NCBI GenBank assembly: GCA_050951405.1
Contig: JBMNIZ010000014.1
Coordinates: 1 to 64,000 of the forward strand
Origin: JBMNIZ01 sp050951405
Lineage (GTDB): Bacteria; Bacillota; DULZ01
Length of the DNA stretch: 64,000 nucleotides
Reading direction: 5' to 3'
The position numbers and the translations under genes are program-made. The notes beneath the pieces are model-generated. The model was not told where the DNA came from. It did no database searches and saw only the letters and a program-made list of their open reading frames with translations. Of this stretch, positions 25,685-34,372 are shown piece after piece (position 1 is the stretch's first letter; each line of letters starts with the position of its first letter).

Positions 25685-26473
25685 TTAGCCTGTAGTTGCC
25701 GCTATCTTATTTGTTGGTTGTATTAATCGGTTTCTTACCCGATAACTGTTCCCCCTAAGGTTAAACACATGGGCATGGTGTAGTAAGCGATCTAAGATAG
25801 CTGCAGCAGTACTCATGTTCACAAAAAGAGTGCCCCATTCTCCAAAATCCAGGTTGCTGGTAATGATCAAAGAACGGTTTTCGTAAGCTTTGGTGACCAG
25901 CTGGAAAATATGGTCTGATGCGGTTTCATCCATGGACACATAGCCCAGTTCGTCCAGAATGATAAGGTCATTTTTTAAGATATTGTTAATCTTTCTGTTC
26001 AGGCTGTTATCGGCTAAAGCTGCATAAAGCTCGGCAATGAGGTCCGTGAGTGTGTAAAAACGGACTTGGTAACCTTTTAGCACTGCCTTAACTCCCAGGG
26101 CAATGGCCAGGTGGCTCTTGCCTACTCCCGGTGGACCCAGAAAGATGATGTTCTCCTTGGCTTCGATAAATTGAAGGGTTGCCAGATCATAGATGCTTTG
26201 TTGGGTGATGCTGTTTTGGAAACTAAAATCAAATTCTTCCAAAGTCTTTATCTGGGGAAAGCAGGCTCTTTTCATTCTTTTTTCTTGTTGGGTCTTGTCT
26301 CTATGTTCCACCTCCTTGTTAATAACATAGGCTAAGAAATCCAGGTAGGATGGTTCTTCTTCCAGCGCCAATTCATTAACATCGTCAAGGATGTTTCTAA
26401 TATGGGGAAGTCTTAACCTTTTTAAATTCTGTTCCAGGGTTTTCCGATCGGCGGTTGGTATTTGTCTAATCAC
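25685..26473 (-). CDS. istB: IS21-family helper ATPase IstB (copy 2)
   Basis: This 262-residue protein is identical to the copy-1 IstB, with the same Walker A (GPPGVGKSH) and Walker B (LIILDELGY). Its GTG start overlaps the istA stop. Full identity over the protein points to recent transposition or gene conversion. Confidence 0.93.
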   Translation of the reverse strand: MIRQIPTADRKTLEQNLKRLRLPHIRNILDDVNELALEEEPSYLDFLAYVINKEVEHRDKTQQEKRMKRACFPQIKTLEEFDFSFQNSITQQSIYDLATLQFIEAKENIIFLGPPGVGKSHLAIALGVKAVLKGYQVRFYTLTDLIAELYAALADNSLNRKINNILKNDLIILDELGYVSMDETASDHIFQLVTKAYENRSLIITSNLDFGEWGTLFVNMSTAAAILDRLLHHAHVFNLRGNSYRVRNRLIQPTNKIAATTG

Positions 26474-27951
26474 TGGATAACCTCCTCGTAATAGCTGGTA
26501 TCCCGGCGTTCTACTTCTACTTGGTAAGGAAGGTTATCCAGCTTGTAATTGGCTCTGTTGGAACCTACTGTAGGCAGGCTATTGGGGGCCTGGGATTGTT
26601 TTTGCAGTATTGATTTTAACTTTGCGTAACCAATAGCTCCAAACTTAAGAGCTCGTTCCATGGCTGCATTGATTTCAGAAGCACTGTAATCTTCTTTTAG
26701 GGAGATGATCTTCTGCATCTGTTCTCTAAGGTGCCCTTCCCGGCGTTGGCTAAGGTGCTGCAGGTATTCTTCGGCCACCGGGGCCAAGGCTTCAAACTCA
26801 GCTTGCAGTGGATGTTTAGGCCTTTGTTTCATTTTTTGATGCTCAGGGTAGTGGTCATCGTTAATGATTACTTGGTTTTTACCTTTTACCAAGGTATGTA
26901 CAGCTACTACGTGCTCATCATCTAGAATTTCAATCCTGTCCTCGTATCGCCTGAAATGTACTGTTTTACGGGCCAGTTTAGCGGGGACTGAATATTTGTT
27001 GTTGTCTACGGAGATAAGGGCTGTTTTGCTGGCTTTCCGGGTTTCATAGACGGGTAAGGGTGCTTCGATTGCCGGCAACGGTTTTAGATAGTTTCGTTCT
27101 TCTATTAGGCGTTCTTGAGGTATTTTACCGGTGGTGCCATGCACTTTGGCATTGGCCACTTCCTTAAGCCACACCTGCAACTGCTGGTTTAGGTCTTCCA
27201 AGTTCTTAAATTCCCGCCCGTAGTAGAAGCTCTTTTTCAAGTACTTGACATTGGATTCTACTTTGCCCTTGCTTTCCGGATCATTGATCCAACATGCTTT
27301 GGGTGTGAAGCCATATCTTAAAGCCAGTTCCAGAAGGGTAGAATTAAACCTCACTATCGTACCTACTCGTTCCGCTACCACAGTTTTGGCGTTGTCAAAG
27401 AGGATTGTTTCGGGAATCCCTCCCACATACTCGAAAGCTCGATGTAGGCAGGCGTTAAAGACGGCCATATTGAGGGAAGTGATGAACTCCGCATATCTTT
27501 CTCTTGACCAACTTAGGCAGAAAACAAAGACATAAAGCTTAACCCGCCGGCCGTTTTCGACAATGGTGCCTAAGTGGCCCCAGTCAACCTGGGCTTGTTC
27601 AGCGGGTAGGGTTTCGTAGGGTTTATACTCCCGGTGTGATTTGGGTCGTAATTTGGATAGGTACCGGCGAACAGTTCTTGCGGAACCTTTATACCCCTGC
27701 TTCTTTATTTCCTGAAAAATCCTTTCTGCTGATAGTTCCGGCCATTTTTCTAAGCGTTCTGTGATATACTCTTTGTAAGGCTCAATTTTAGAGGTTCGTT
27801 GGTAAGTTGGTGCTTCTTTTAAAGCATCTACAACATCCCAATACTTTGCTACAGTACCACGGTCTAAGGCCAGACGTTGGGCTGTAGCGGTTTTGCTAAG
27901 GCCTGCTTCTCGACATTTTTGGATGTTCACGATTTCCCACACTCCTGTCAT
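26470..27951 (-). CDS. istA: IS21-family transposase IstA (copy 2)
   Basis: This 493-residue protein has the same DDE core as copy 1 (AQVDWGHLG, LFDNAKT, KGKVESNVKYL). The first 118 residues differ from copy 1 at 23 places (for example KCREAGL instead of ECRKAGL). Beyond that only two residues differ (QAPNSL instead of QNPNIL near the C-terminus). The difference is limited to the N-terminal DNA-binding part. Confidence 0.93.
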   Translation of the reverse strand: MTGVWEIVNIQKCREAGLSKTATAQRLALDRGTVAKYWDVVDALKEAPTYQRTSKIEPYKEYITERLEKWPELSAERIFQEIKKQGYKGSARTVRRYLSKLRPKSHREYKPYETLPAEQAQVDWGHLGTIVENGRRVKLYVFVFCLSWSRERYAEFITSLNMAVFNACLHRAFEYVGGIPETILFDNAKTVVAERVGTIVRFNSTLLELALRYGFTPKACWINDPESKGKVESNVKYLKKSFYYGREFKNLEDLNQQLQVWLKEVANAKVHGTTGKIPQERLIEERNYLKPLPAIEAPLPVYETRKASKTALISVDNNKYSVPAKLARKTVHFRRYEDRIEILDDEHVVAVHTLVKGKNQVIINDDHYPEHQKMKQRPKHPLQAEFEALAPVAEEYLQHLSQRREGHLREQMQKIISLKEDYSASEINAAMERALKFGAIGYAKLKSILQKQSQAPNSLPTVGSNRANYKLDNLPYQVEVERRDTSYYEEVIQ

Positions 27952-28087
27952 TGTTTGCTCGTTCCCTTCTTTAATGTTTTGGTTCCAATGAAAATGTTGT
28001 AGGGAACGAGCTTTTTTCCTTTTCTAAATGACCGGTTTTGCGGGTTTTTCGTGACCATTTATGTCGATTTTATCATGGCCATTAACA

Positions 28088-28133
28088 GATAGAGACAAAG
28101 ATAAGAGAGCTAAAAGACAGACTAAAGTCATAA
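28088..28133 (+). pseudogene. arsC: arsC 3' fragment
   Basis: After the second copy of gatag, the frame continues as ETKIRELKDRLKS and a TAA at 28131. This is the missing C-terminus of arsC, separated from its start by the IS21 element. Confidence 0.9.
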
Positions 28134-28180
28134 TAATTATAACGTCAACTACAAATATAGTGGTTGGCGTTATAATTATT
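28132..28180 (+). terminator. Terminator-like hairpin of the ars operon
   Basis: A long stem (aataattataacg with cgttataattatt, extended inward by tcaac with gttgg) begins at the arsC stop. The descending arm is AT-rich rather than followed by a clean T-run. Confidence 0.6.
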
Positions 28181-28182
28181 AT

Positions 28183-28325
28183 GTCGATATGTTACCATGA
28201 ACATTGGTTTTCAGAAAAAATGCAAAAAACTCATTGACATGTTCCCGTAAACGAAAGGTGCAAAAAATCAGCCCAAGACATCAATCCGAGCGGCTCGTGC
28301 CATTTTGAGGCGGCAGCCTGATGGT
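28183..28325. repeat. Repeated ~140-bp element, copy B
   Basis: This is the second copy of the element at 5683-5823, with the same order and spacing of conserved blocks: tcgatatgtt, then tgttccc 50 bases on, cgaaagg, aaaaatcagc, aagacatcaat, ctcgtgccat and ttgag. It lies directly after the ars operon hairpin and about 90 bp before glcK, at the border between accessory and core DNA. No intron is inserted here. Confidence 0.7.
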
Positions 28326-28417
28326 TCCCTAGTTTAATAGTTGGCGCCGGGGTATTTGTAAAGACCCTTTATTTGGTATGATATGAAATGGATAATAAGT
28401 TTGGGAGGTGGTGTCTG

Positions 28418-29380
28418 ATGTCAGCGGAACGTTTTGCCGTAGCTTTGGATGTGGGAGGTACATTCATCAAGGGCGCTTTAATTGAAGAAGGCGGGCAGGT
28501 TTTGGAACGAATCATTTCAGCTACAGAAAAAAATCAGGGTTATGGGGCAGTGATGGGGAAAATCAAGAATTTAATCGGCAGTCTCCAAGCCTGTATTCCC
28601 CCAGGCGGTTTTTGGGCGGGAGTGGGATTGGGCGTTGCCGGTTGGACAGATCCGCTGACGGGTATGGTCAGATTGGCCCCCAATTTGGGCTGGCGGGATG
28701 TAAAGCCCTTGGAGGAGTTGAAAGACACCATTGCCGTCCCCATTATCTTGGATAACGATGCCAATTTGGCTGCTTTAGGTGAATTTTGGCAGGGAGCCGG
28801 GCAGAATCAAGACAATTTTTTGATGCTGACCATTGGCACAGGTGTGGGTTCCGGGTTAATTTTAGGGGGAAAACTATATCGGGGCTTTACAAGATTAGGT
28901 CCGGAACTGGGCCATTTGACAGTGGATCCGGGAGGAACGGTCTGCAGGTGCGGCCGGCGCGGTTGTTTAGAAACGCTGGTGGGGGCACGGGCTATCATCC
29001 GGCTAATTAGAGAGCGCGCCAGGGAATTACCGGGAACGGGTTGGTGGTCCGATCTGAACCTGACGGTGAAAGAAGTTTTCCTTCAAGCCGAAAAAGAGGA
29101 AGTTTTGGCCAAGGAAGTGGTGGAAGAGGCAGCTTTCCACTTGGCCCGGGGCCTGGCTAATCTAGCCTTGATCTTGGACCTGCCCCTGGTGATCATCGGA
29201 GGCGGGATCGGGCAGGCGGGGCCGGTATTTTTGGAGCCCTTAAAGAAATATTTGCGCCAAGGACTAGTTGGTTTGCCCCAAAAACTCCCTGAGATACGCG
29301 CCGCTTCCCTCGGCAACGAGGCCGGTCTTTTCGGCGCTGCCGGTCTGGTCTTTCGAACAAATTCCCCCTTGCCCATCTAA
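28418..29380 (+). CDS. glcK: ROK-family glucokinase
   Basis: This 320-residue ROK sugar kinase probably phosphorylates glucose at C6. The phosphate-binding loop is ALDVGGTFIKGAL, the catalytic base lies in LDNDANLAALGEFW, and the substrate/zinc motif is ELGHLTVDPGG followed by CRCGRRGCLET with the ROK cysteines. ATG 28418 is preferred because GGAGGTG lies 7 bp upstream; an in-frame ATG further upstream at 28388 lacks a ribosome site. It is the first core gene after the mobile region. A terminator follows. Confidence 0.88.
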   Translation: MSAERFAVALDVGGTFIKGALIEEGGQVLERIISATEKNQGYGAVMGKIKNLIGSLQACIPPGGFWAGVGLGVAGWTDPLTGMVRLAPNLGWRDVKPLEELKDTIAVPIILDNDANLAALGEFWQGAGQNQDNFLMLTIGTGVGSGLILGGKLYRGFTRLGPELGHLTVDPGGTVCRCGRRGCLETLVGARAIIRLIRERARELPGTGWWSDLNLTVKEVFLQAEKEEVLAKEVVEEAAFHLARGLANLALILDLPLVIIGGGIGQAGPVFLEPLKKYLRQGLVGLPQKLPEIRAASLGNEAGLFGAAGLVFRTNSPLPI

Positions 29381-29409
29381 TTTCCCAGCGAAGATGGGAG
29401 CGGTTTTTT
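29372..29409 (+). terminator. Terminator after glcK
   Basis: The stem cccatct with agatggg overlaps the glcK stop and is followed by a T-rich tract (cggtttttt). Confidence 0.7.
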
Positions 29410-29446
29410 GTTTGTTGCGTTATAATTAAAGACAGGAGGTGGGGGA

Positions 29447-30241
29447 ATGCCTTTGACGGAACAGCAACTGACAAGATATGAGCGCAATCTTTTGCTGCCG
29501 GAACTGGGGGAGGCCGGGCAAGAGAAACTGCTCTCTTCCCGGGTGCTGGTGGTGGGTGCCGGGGGTCTTGGTTCCCCTGTGGCTTACTACCTGGCGGCAG
29601 CCGGAGTGGGGAAACTGGGTCTGGCAGATAATGACCGGGTGGAATTATCGAATTTACAGAGACAAATACTGCATTTCACCGGTGATCTAGGCAGTTTAAA
29701 GGTTGATTCCGCTGCCAGGAAGCTAAGGGAATTGAACCCGGATGTTCATGTTGTTACTTATTCCTCTCGGCTGGAGGAAGAAAACATCGCAGCCTTGGTA
29801 AGCGAATATGAATTGATCATCTTATGTGTGGACAATTTTGAAACCCGCCTGCTGGTGAATAAAATCTGTATCAGGCTGAAGAAACCTTTAATCGAAGCCG
29901 GAGTCCTTGGTTGGCATGGGACGATGCTCACTATTTTGCCCGGCCGAAGTGCCTGTTATCAGTGCCTTTTTCCGGAAATTCCCCAGGGGATCCCGCCGGC
30001 CGGCGCCAGCGGTTTATTGGGGGTGCTGCCCGGAGTGATGGGGTTGCTACAGGCCACGGAAGCCATCAAGTTGCTGTTGGGGGCAGGCCGCTTGCTGACC
30101 GATCGGTTGCTTTTGTACGATGCTTTGGAAATGAGTTTTCGTGAGGTGGCGCTGAAAAGAAACCCTCACTGTCCTGCTTGCGGTCATCTGCGAAAGGAAG
30201 AGCAGGCTGACGGAAAAGGACGAACCATATCTAATCAATAA
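29447..30241 (+). CDS. MoeB/ThiF-family adenylyltransferase
   Basis: This 264-residue E1-like enzyme adenylates the C-terminal glycine of a ubiquitin-like sulfur carrier (MoaD or ThiS type). The ATP loop is VLVVGAGGLGSPVAYYLAAA, followed by DRVELSNLQRQILH with the conserved Arg, and DNFETRLLVNKIC. Zinc ligands are the pairs CYQC and CPAC. There is no rhodanese domain. No carrier or cofactor biosynthesis gene is adjacent, so the choice between molybdopterin and thiamine pathways is open. GGAGGTGGGG precedes the ATG. Confidence 0.85.
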   Translation: MPLTEQQLTRYERNLLLPELGEAGQEKLLSSRVLVVGAGGLGSPVAYYLAAAGVGKLGLADNDRVELSNLQRQILHFTGDLGSLKVDSAARKLRELNPDVHVVTYSSRLEEENIAALVSEYELIILCVDNFETRLLVNKICIRLKKPLIEAGVLGWHGTMLTILPGRSACYQCLFPEIPQGIPPAGASGLLGVLPGVMGLLQATEAIKLLLGAGRLLTDRLLLYDALEMSFREVALKRNPHCPACGHLRKEEQADGKGRTISNQ

Positions 30242-30260
30242 ATTTATCCGGAGAATGGTC

Positions 30261-30826
30261 ATGGACTCTCTCACTCAATTCATTTTGAAAATAGCGGAAA
30301 GCTTGCCCGCTGTTTGGGCAACTTTTTTTCTGGCTGCTGTTCCGGTAACGGAATTAAGGGCGGCCATCCCCATCGCCCTTGCCTGGGGGCTGTCACCCCC
30401 TCAAGCCTTTGTGGCGGCTGTTCTGGGCAATATAGTTCCTATTATTCCCATCCTGTCCTTGTTGGGGCCTGTTTCCCGTAGCTTGACCAGGTTTAAGGTT
30501 TTCCAGCTTTTTTTTGACTGGCTGTTTGCCAGGACCAAAAAACAGGAAAAGAAGATTCAAAAATATGGTTTTTGGGGATTGGCTCTTTTTGTAGGGATTC
30601 CCCTGCCGGGTACCGGCATTTGGACCGGATGTGTCCTTGCTTTTTTGTTGGGAATGCGCCTTTTCCCTGCTTTTTTGGCCATGTCATTGGGGGTGCTGAT
30701 GGCGGGTTGTCTGGTGTTGGGGATCAGCTTGGGATTGTTTGAATTGGCCGGCAATATTGGGAATTCCTGGTTTTTTGGCTGCTGCTGTTGCTTTTCCTGG
30801 GGATCTGGTGGTTTTTTGCGGAGTAA
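30261..30826 (+). CDS. Small multidrug export family protein (one frameshift near the end)
   Basis: This is a membrane protein of the PF06695 family, named after a drug export role that is poorly tested. Signature segments are VPVTELRAAIPIALAWGLSP and GIPLPGTGIWTGCVLAFLLG. It has about five helices. At a run of six T near 30770 the frame slips: as sequenced the protein reads into a cysteine-rich tail and stops at 30848, whereas the next frame gives LLLLLFLGIWWFFAE and a stop at 30826, which fits a membrane helix much better. ATG 30261 lies 7 bp after GGAG; ATG 30255 is the alternative. Confidence 0.75.
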
Positions 30827-30851
30827 ACACCGGCAAAGGGGTGCTTGATTA

Positions 30852-31963
30852 ATGTACGAATACATTGGTAATCTTCACGTCCATTCCCTTTATTCCGATG
30901 GAACCGGCAGCATGGAGGAGATTGCTTCGGCAGCGGCTAAGGCAGGAATTGATTTCGTCATCGTCACCGATCACGGTACCTTGCAGGCCTTACGGGAGGG
31001 CAAGGAGGGCTGGTACAAAGAGGTTTTGATTCTGATCGGGATGGAAATCAACCGCCCTTGCAATCATTATCTGGCCTTGAATATTGAAAGGGAAATAGCC
31101 GACAACTCCCAAGATCCCCGAAGGTAATTGACGCTGTGGCCTCCCAACAAGGCTTGGGTTTCATTGCCCATCCCCATGAAAAAGGTAGCAAACTGGTCCT
31201 TGACGGGGATTTCTTCCCCTGGGTCGACTGGGAAGTGGATGGGTATACAGGCATCGAAATCTGGAATTACAGTTCCCAGTTCCGGGACGGGGCCACTTCA
31301 CTGCCCAGGAGGCCTATACCTGGGCCTGGTTGATCCCCAGAGAGCCATTACCGGGCCTGATCCGGAGACTCTAAGGATGTGGGATGAAAAGGCCTCGAGA
31401 AAGACCGGTGGTGGGGATCGGCGGCTCCGATGCCCATGCCGTCAAGGTCACTTACGGGCCTCTAAGCAGGGAAGTTTTTCCTTATGAATACTTGTTCCGT
31501 TGTGTCAACACCCACGTATTATTGCCCGAACCTTTATCAGGGGAATTGGACCGGGACAGAAACTTGATCTACCAGGCACTGGGGAGTGGACACTGCTTTC
31601 GTTGCTTTTGACTACTATCGTTGGGGGAAAGGATTTCGTTTCAGCAGTCCGGGTGGGGGACCGGCACAGGCATCATGGGAGACAGCTTGGAGCTGACCGG
31701 GCCGGCCTCGTTTGGAAATCACTTTGCCCTACCCGGCAAAGGTCAGGCTGATGAGAAATGGCGTCCTTGCTGAAGTTCAGAAAGAGAACCATGCAGATGG
31801 GAACTAACGGTAGAGCAGCCGGGAGTTTACCGGGTGGAAGCCATTTTGCCGGTCAGGTAGCTGGCGCTGGAAACCATGGCTGTATTCCAATCCCATTTAT
31901 CTGCGGGGACCGGGAATCTGGAGCCGGGCTGATAGTCTTATTGCGACCGTGGGCATATCTTAA
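30852..31963 (+). pseudogene. PHP-domain phosphoesterase, multiple frameshifts
   Basis: The gene starts with YIGNLHVHSLYSDGTGSMEE and FVIVTDHGTLQALREG, the metal-binding motifs of the PHP family. It then continues in other frames with GFIAHPHEKGS, IEIWNYSSQF, VVGIGGSDAHAVK and the C-terminal WRWKPWLYSNPIYLRGPG. Together these form one metal-dependent phosphoesterase of the histidinol-phosphatase superfamily. At least five one-base shifts break it (near 31120, 31290, 31380, 31600 and 31850). All motif histidines are preserved, which argues for base-calling errors at least in part. Confidence 0.7.
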
Positions 31964-31984
31964 GAGCAAAGGAGGTGGCTTCCC

Positions 31985-32128
31985 ATGCTTTTTCGCAGCC
32001 CGGGAAAACTCAACAGGAAGGGGACAGTTGTAGGCCGGTCCAAGATCACCCACCACCATTTCCCCAGTCCCGCACACTGGCAACAAACCCCGCTCCACAA
32101 GGTCAGCCGGCAGGAGTTTCACTTTTAA
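31985..32128 (+). CDS. Small histidine-rich protein, unknown
   Basis: This 47-codon frame starts 6 bp after a near-perfect ribosome site (AAAGGAGGTGG). The product is basic and histidine-rich (KITHHHFPSPAHWQQTPLHK) without a membrane segment. A terminator lies 48 bp downstream. It could be a real small protein or the intact beginning of a longer gene broken by frameshift, since its neighbours are frameshifted. Unrecognised. Confidence 0.35.
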   Translation: MLFRSPGKLNRKGTVVGRSKITHHHFPSPAHWQQTPLHKVSRQEFHF

Positions 32129-32175
32129 TATGGATGGTGAAGATCTGGGCCGATTTCCGCCCAAGTGATACAGCC

Positions 32176-32207
32176 AAACCGGGCTATTCCGACCCGGTTT
32201 TCTTTTT
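32176..32207 (+). terminator. Rho-independent terminator upstream of the division cluster
   Basis: The 8-bp stem aaaccggg with cccggttt is followed by tcttttt. It separates the division and cell-wall cluster from the genes to its left. Confidence 0.8.
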
Positions 32208-32331
32208 ACTGGACCTGTGATTAGGGTTCCCTTTGCTCCTGGATTTAGATTTTCAATCTTTTTTTGGAAAAAATTAAAATCCGGGCAAAGTCTTGCAGGA
32301 TTTTTCTTTTTGCTCACGAATATAGGGGTAG

Positions 32332-32361
32332 GTGGAACAAAGTGGGGTAAAGTGGGGGGAA
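32332..32361 (+). promoter_or_regulatory. MraZ operator: three direct repeats
   Basis: Three tandem 10-bp units begin gtgga, gtggg and gtggg, located 28 bp before mraZ. MraZ is known to bind GTGGG-type direct repeats spaced by about 10 bp in its own promoter and to autoregulate the cluster. The spacing here is exactly 10 bp. Confidence 0.75.
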
Positions 32362-32388
32362 ATACCTGATCAGGTGGAGTGAAACCTG

Positions 32389-32829
32389 ATGTTCATGGGT
32401 GAGTATCAACACACCATAGATGACAAAGGGACGCTTGATTGTTCCTGCAAAATTCCGCCAGGAACTGGGGGAGCGTTTTGTCATCACCAAAGGACTGGAT
32501 AACTGCCTCTTTGTCTATCCCCTGGAAGAGTGGAAAAGGCTGGAGCAGAGAGCTGAAGACTCTCCCCTTTACCAAGGCTGACGCACGGGCTTTTGCCCGC
32601 TTCTTTTTCTCAGGAGCGGTGGAGTGTGACTGTGACAAGCAAGGGCGCATCCTGATGCCGGCGGTGTTAAGGGAACACGGCAGGATTGAAAAAGAGGTGG
32701 TCATTATCGGCGTTTCTTCCCGGGTGGAGATTTGGAGCAAAGAGGTTTGGGAAGAATACCAGAGAGACGGCGGCAGCCGACTATGAGACTATTGCCGAAA
32801 AGCTGGCTGATTTCGACTTGGAGTTTTAA
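32389..32829 (+). pseudogene. mraZ: MraZ transcriptional regulator, three frameshifts
   Basis: MraZ is a SpoVT/AbrB-like DNA-binding protein that controls the division and cell-wall operon. ATG 32389 gives MFMGEYQHTIDDKG; the chain then continues in other frames as RLIVPAKFRQELGERFVI, AFARFFFSGAVECDCDKQGR and WEEYQR followed by ADYETIAEKLADFDLEF. Three extra A residues (near 32431, 32548 and 32769) explain all breaks. Removing them restores a protein of the usual length, about 145 residues. Both SpoVT-like halves with the DKQGR/DDKGR loop are present. Confidence 0.85.
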
Positions 32830-32846
32830 CCCCGGGAGGAAAGAAG

Positions 32847-33786
32847 ATGGGGTATCAACATATTCCGGTTTTGTTGGAGGAAGTCCTGGCATACCTGGAC
32901 CCTCAGCCAGGGGAGGTTTACGTGGATGCCACTTTAGGCGGGGCCGGCCATGGGGCTGAAATTCTTAAACGCATTATTCCTTCGGGGTTTCTCATCGGGA
33001 TTGATCGAGACCGGGAGGCTCTGGAGAAGAGCCGAAAAAATACTGGCCGGAGTAGCCGGAGATTATCAAGTCTTTCATGGAAATTACCAGGAAATCAGCA
33101 GTATTGTCCGGGAGGCACAAATAACGGCAGTGGACGGAATTCTTTTCGATCTGGGGGTGTCTTCCTTCCAGCTGGATGATCAAGACCGGGGTTTTAGTTA
33201 CCAGAAGGACGCTCCCCTCGATATGAGAATGAATCCCTTGGAGGGAGTATCTGCCAGGACCATAGTGAATACTTGGTCCGAAGAGCAGCTGGCGGAAATG
33301 ATTTTTTCCTATGGGGAGGAAAGATGGGCGCGAAGGATAGCCGGCTTCATTGTGCGGGCAAGGGAAAGGAGGCCCATAGAGACTACCGGTCAGCTGGTGG
33401 AGATAATCAAGACCGCTGTTCCGGCTGCGGCCAGAAGATCCGGTCCTCATCCTGCCAAGAGGACTTTCCAGGCTCTGCGCATTGCCGTGAACGATGAACT
33501 GGATGGACTGGCCAGAACGCTGCCCCGAGCAGTTCAGCTGCTGAAACCAGGAGGGCGCCTGTGCGTGATTAGCTTTCATTCTTTGGAAGACCGGATTGTG
33601 AAAAAGAACACTGCAAAAGATGGCAGCCTCATGTGTGTGCCCGCCAGGACTGCCCCAATGTCGCTGCGGACGGCAGAGAATCGTAAAAATATGTAACCAG
33701 AAAAGCCTGTTTTGCCGTCAGAGAGAGAAATTCGGGAAAACCCAAGGGCCCGCAGCGCCAAGCTGAGGGTGGCGGAAAAACTTTAA
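32847..33786 (+). CDS. rsmH: 16S rRNA m4C1402 methyltransferase RsmH (frameshifted)
   Basis: RsmH (MraW) methylates N4 of C1402 in 16S rRNA. The start (HIPVLLEEVLAYLDP, then DATLGGAGHG, SAM motif) is in one frame. A shift near 33020 leads to the main part (ILFDLGVSSFQLDD, RGFSYQKDAPLDMRM, HPAKRTFQALRIAVNDEL, CVISFHSLEDRIV). Two compensating shifts near 33605 and 33685 cover a cysteine-rich segment (CVCPPGLPQCRCG), after which the first main frame resumes with NPRARSAKLRVAEKL and TAA at 33784. All motifs of a normal ~310-residue protein are present across frames. Confidence 0.88.
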
Positions 33787-33817
33787 GAGTACTAATCCCC
33801 GGAAAGGGTGAATAACT

Positions 33818-34330
33818 TTGTTAGTAGCTCGAAAAATCGATGCTGAGTACTATCAGCCCCAGTCTCATCGGGGATAAAGGAAAAAGACCTGGTGTGAGGG
33901 TAAGAAGCCTGGCACAGACTCTTCCGGGTTTTGGTGGTTTTTTCCGTAGCCATGTTTTTCGTCCTGGGACTGCTTCTTACTTCCCAAGCGGCGATCATCA
34001 CCAATAAGGGTTACGAAGTGGTCCGGTTGAAGCAGGAAATTTCCTCCCTGCAAACTGCCAATGAAAGGCTCAAATTGGAGATAGCGCAAATGGATTCCCT
34101 GGAGAGAATTGAGAGCAATTGCATTAGCTGATTTGGGAATGGAAAAGCCTTCCGCCGATGATTACTTGCTGTTGCCTTTGGCGGAACAAGAGGAAATACT
34201 GCTGGCCCAGGGCCGGTGGGAAAAAGATATTACGCCGGCTGAAGGGCTAGAGCAAGAATCTCCTTCTATCCTGCATCGCTTGGCTTCTGCCATCATTCAC
34301 CCGATTATGGCGGACAGATCTCAGCTCTAG
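33818..34330 (+). pseudogene. ftsL: FtsL-like cell division protein, frameshifted
   Basis: This is a bitopic membrane protein of the divisome. The TTG start at 33818 gives LLVARKIDAEYYQPQSHRG; the frame breaks before the membrane helix (VVFSVAMFFVLGLLLTSQAA). A coiled coil follows (VVRLKQEISSLQTANERLKL), and a further break near 34115 leads to ALADLGMEKP and a C-terminal tail ending at 34330. The position between rsmH and spoVD fits FtsL. The N-terminal shifts lie near 33875 and 33930. Confidence 0.72.
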
Positions 34331-34372
34331 TTGAGGGACCGGGGGGCTTGGGTTGATACTAGGGGGCGAAGA

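Larger units (their letters stand above)
25505..28087 (-). mobile_element. IS21-family element, copy 2 (inserted in arsC, inverted)
   Basis: This copy has the same 2583-bp length and ends as copy 1 but lies on the opposite strand. It is flanked by gatag at 25500-25504 and 28088-28092, a separate 5-bp target duplication. Its right end, with outward TTGACA, points toward arsC and acr3 in antisense. Confidence 0.95.

Noticed and set aside
21566..28087. The two inverted IS21 copies as one composite transposon carrying acr3 and arsC
   Set aside because: Each copy has its own 5-bp target duplication (gtatg and gatag), and the native gene parts join perfectly when the copies are removed one by one. 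A composite transposon would have one duplication at its outer ends only.
31853..32317. Minus-strand frame over the end of the PHP gene and the mraZ leader
   Set aside because: It runs through a good terminator and the small plus-strand frame, and shows no known motif.
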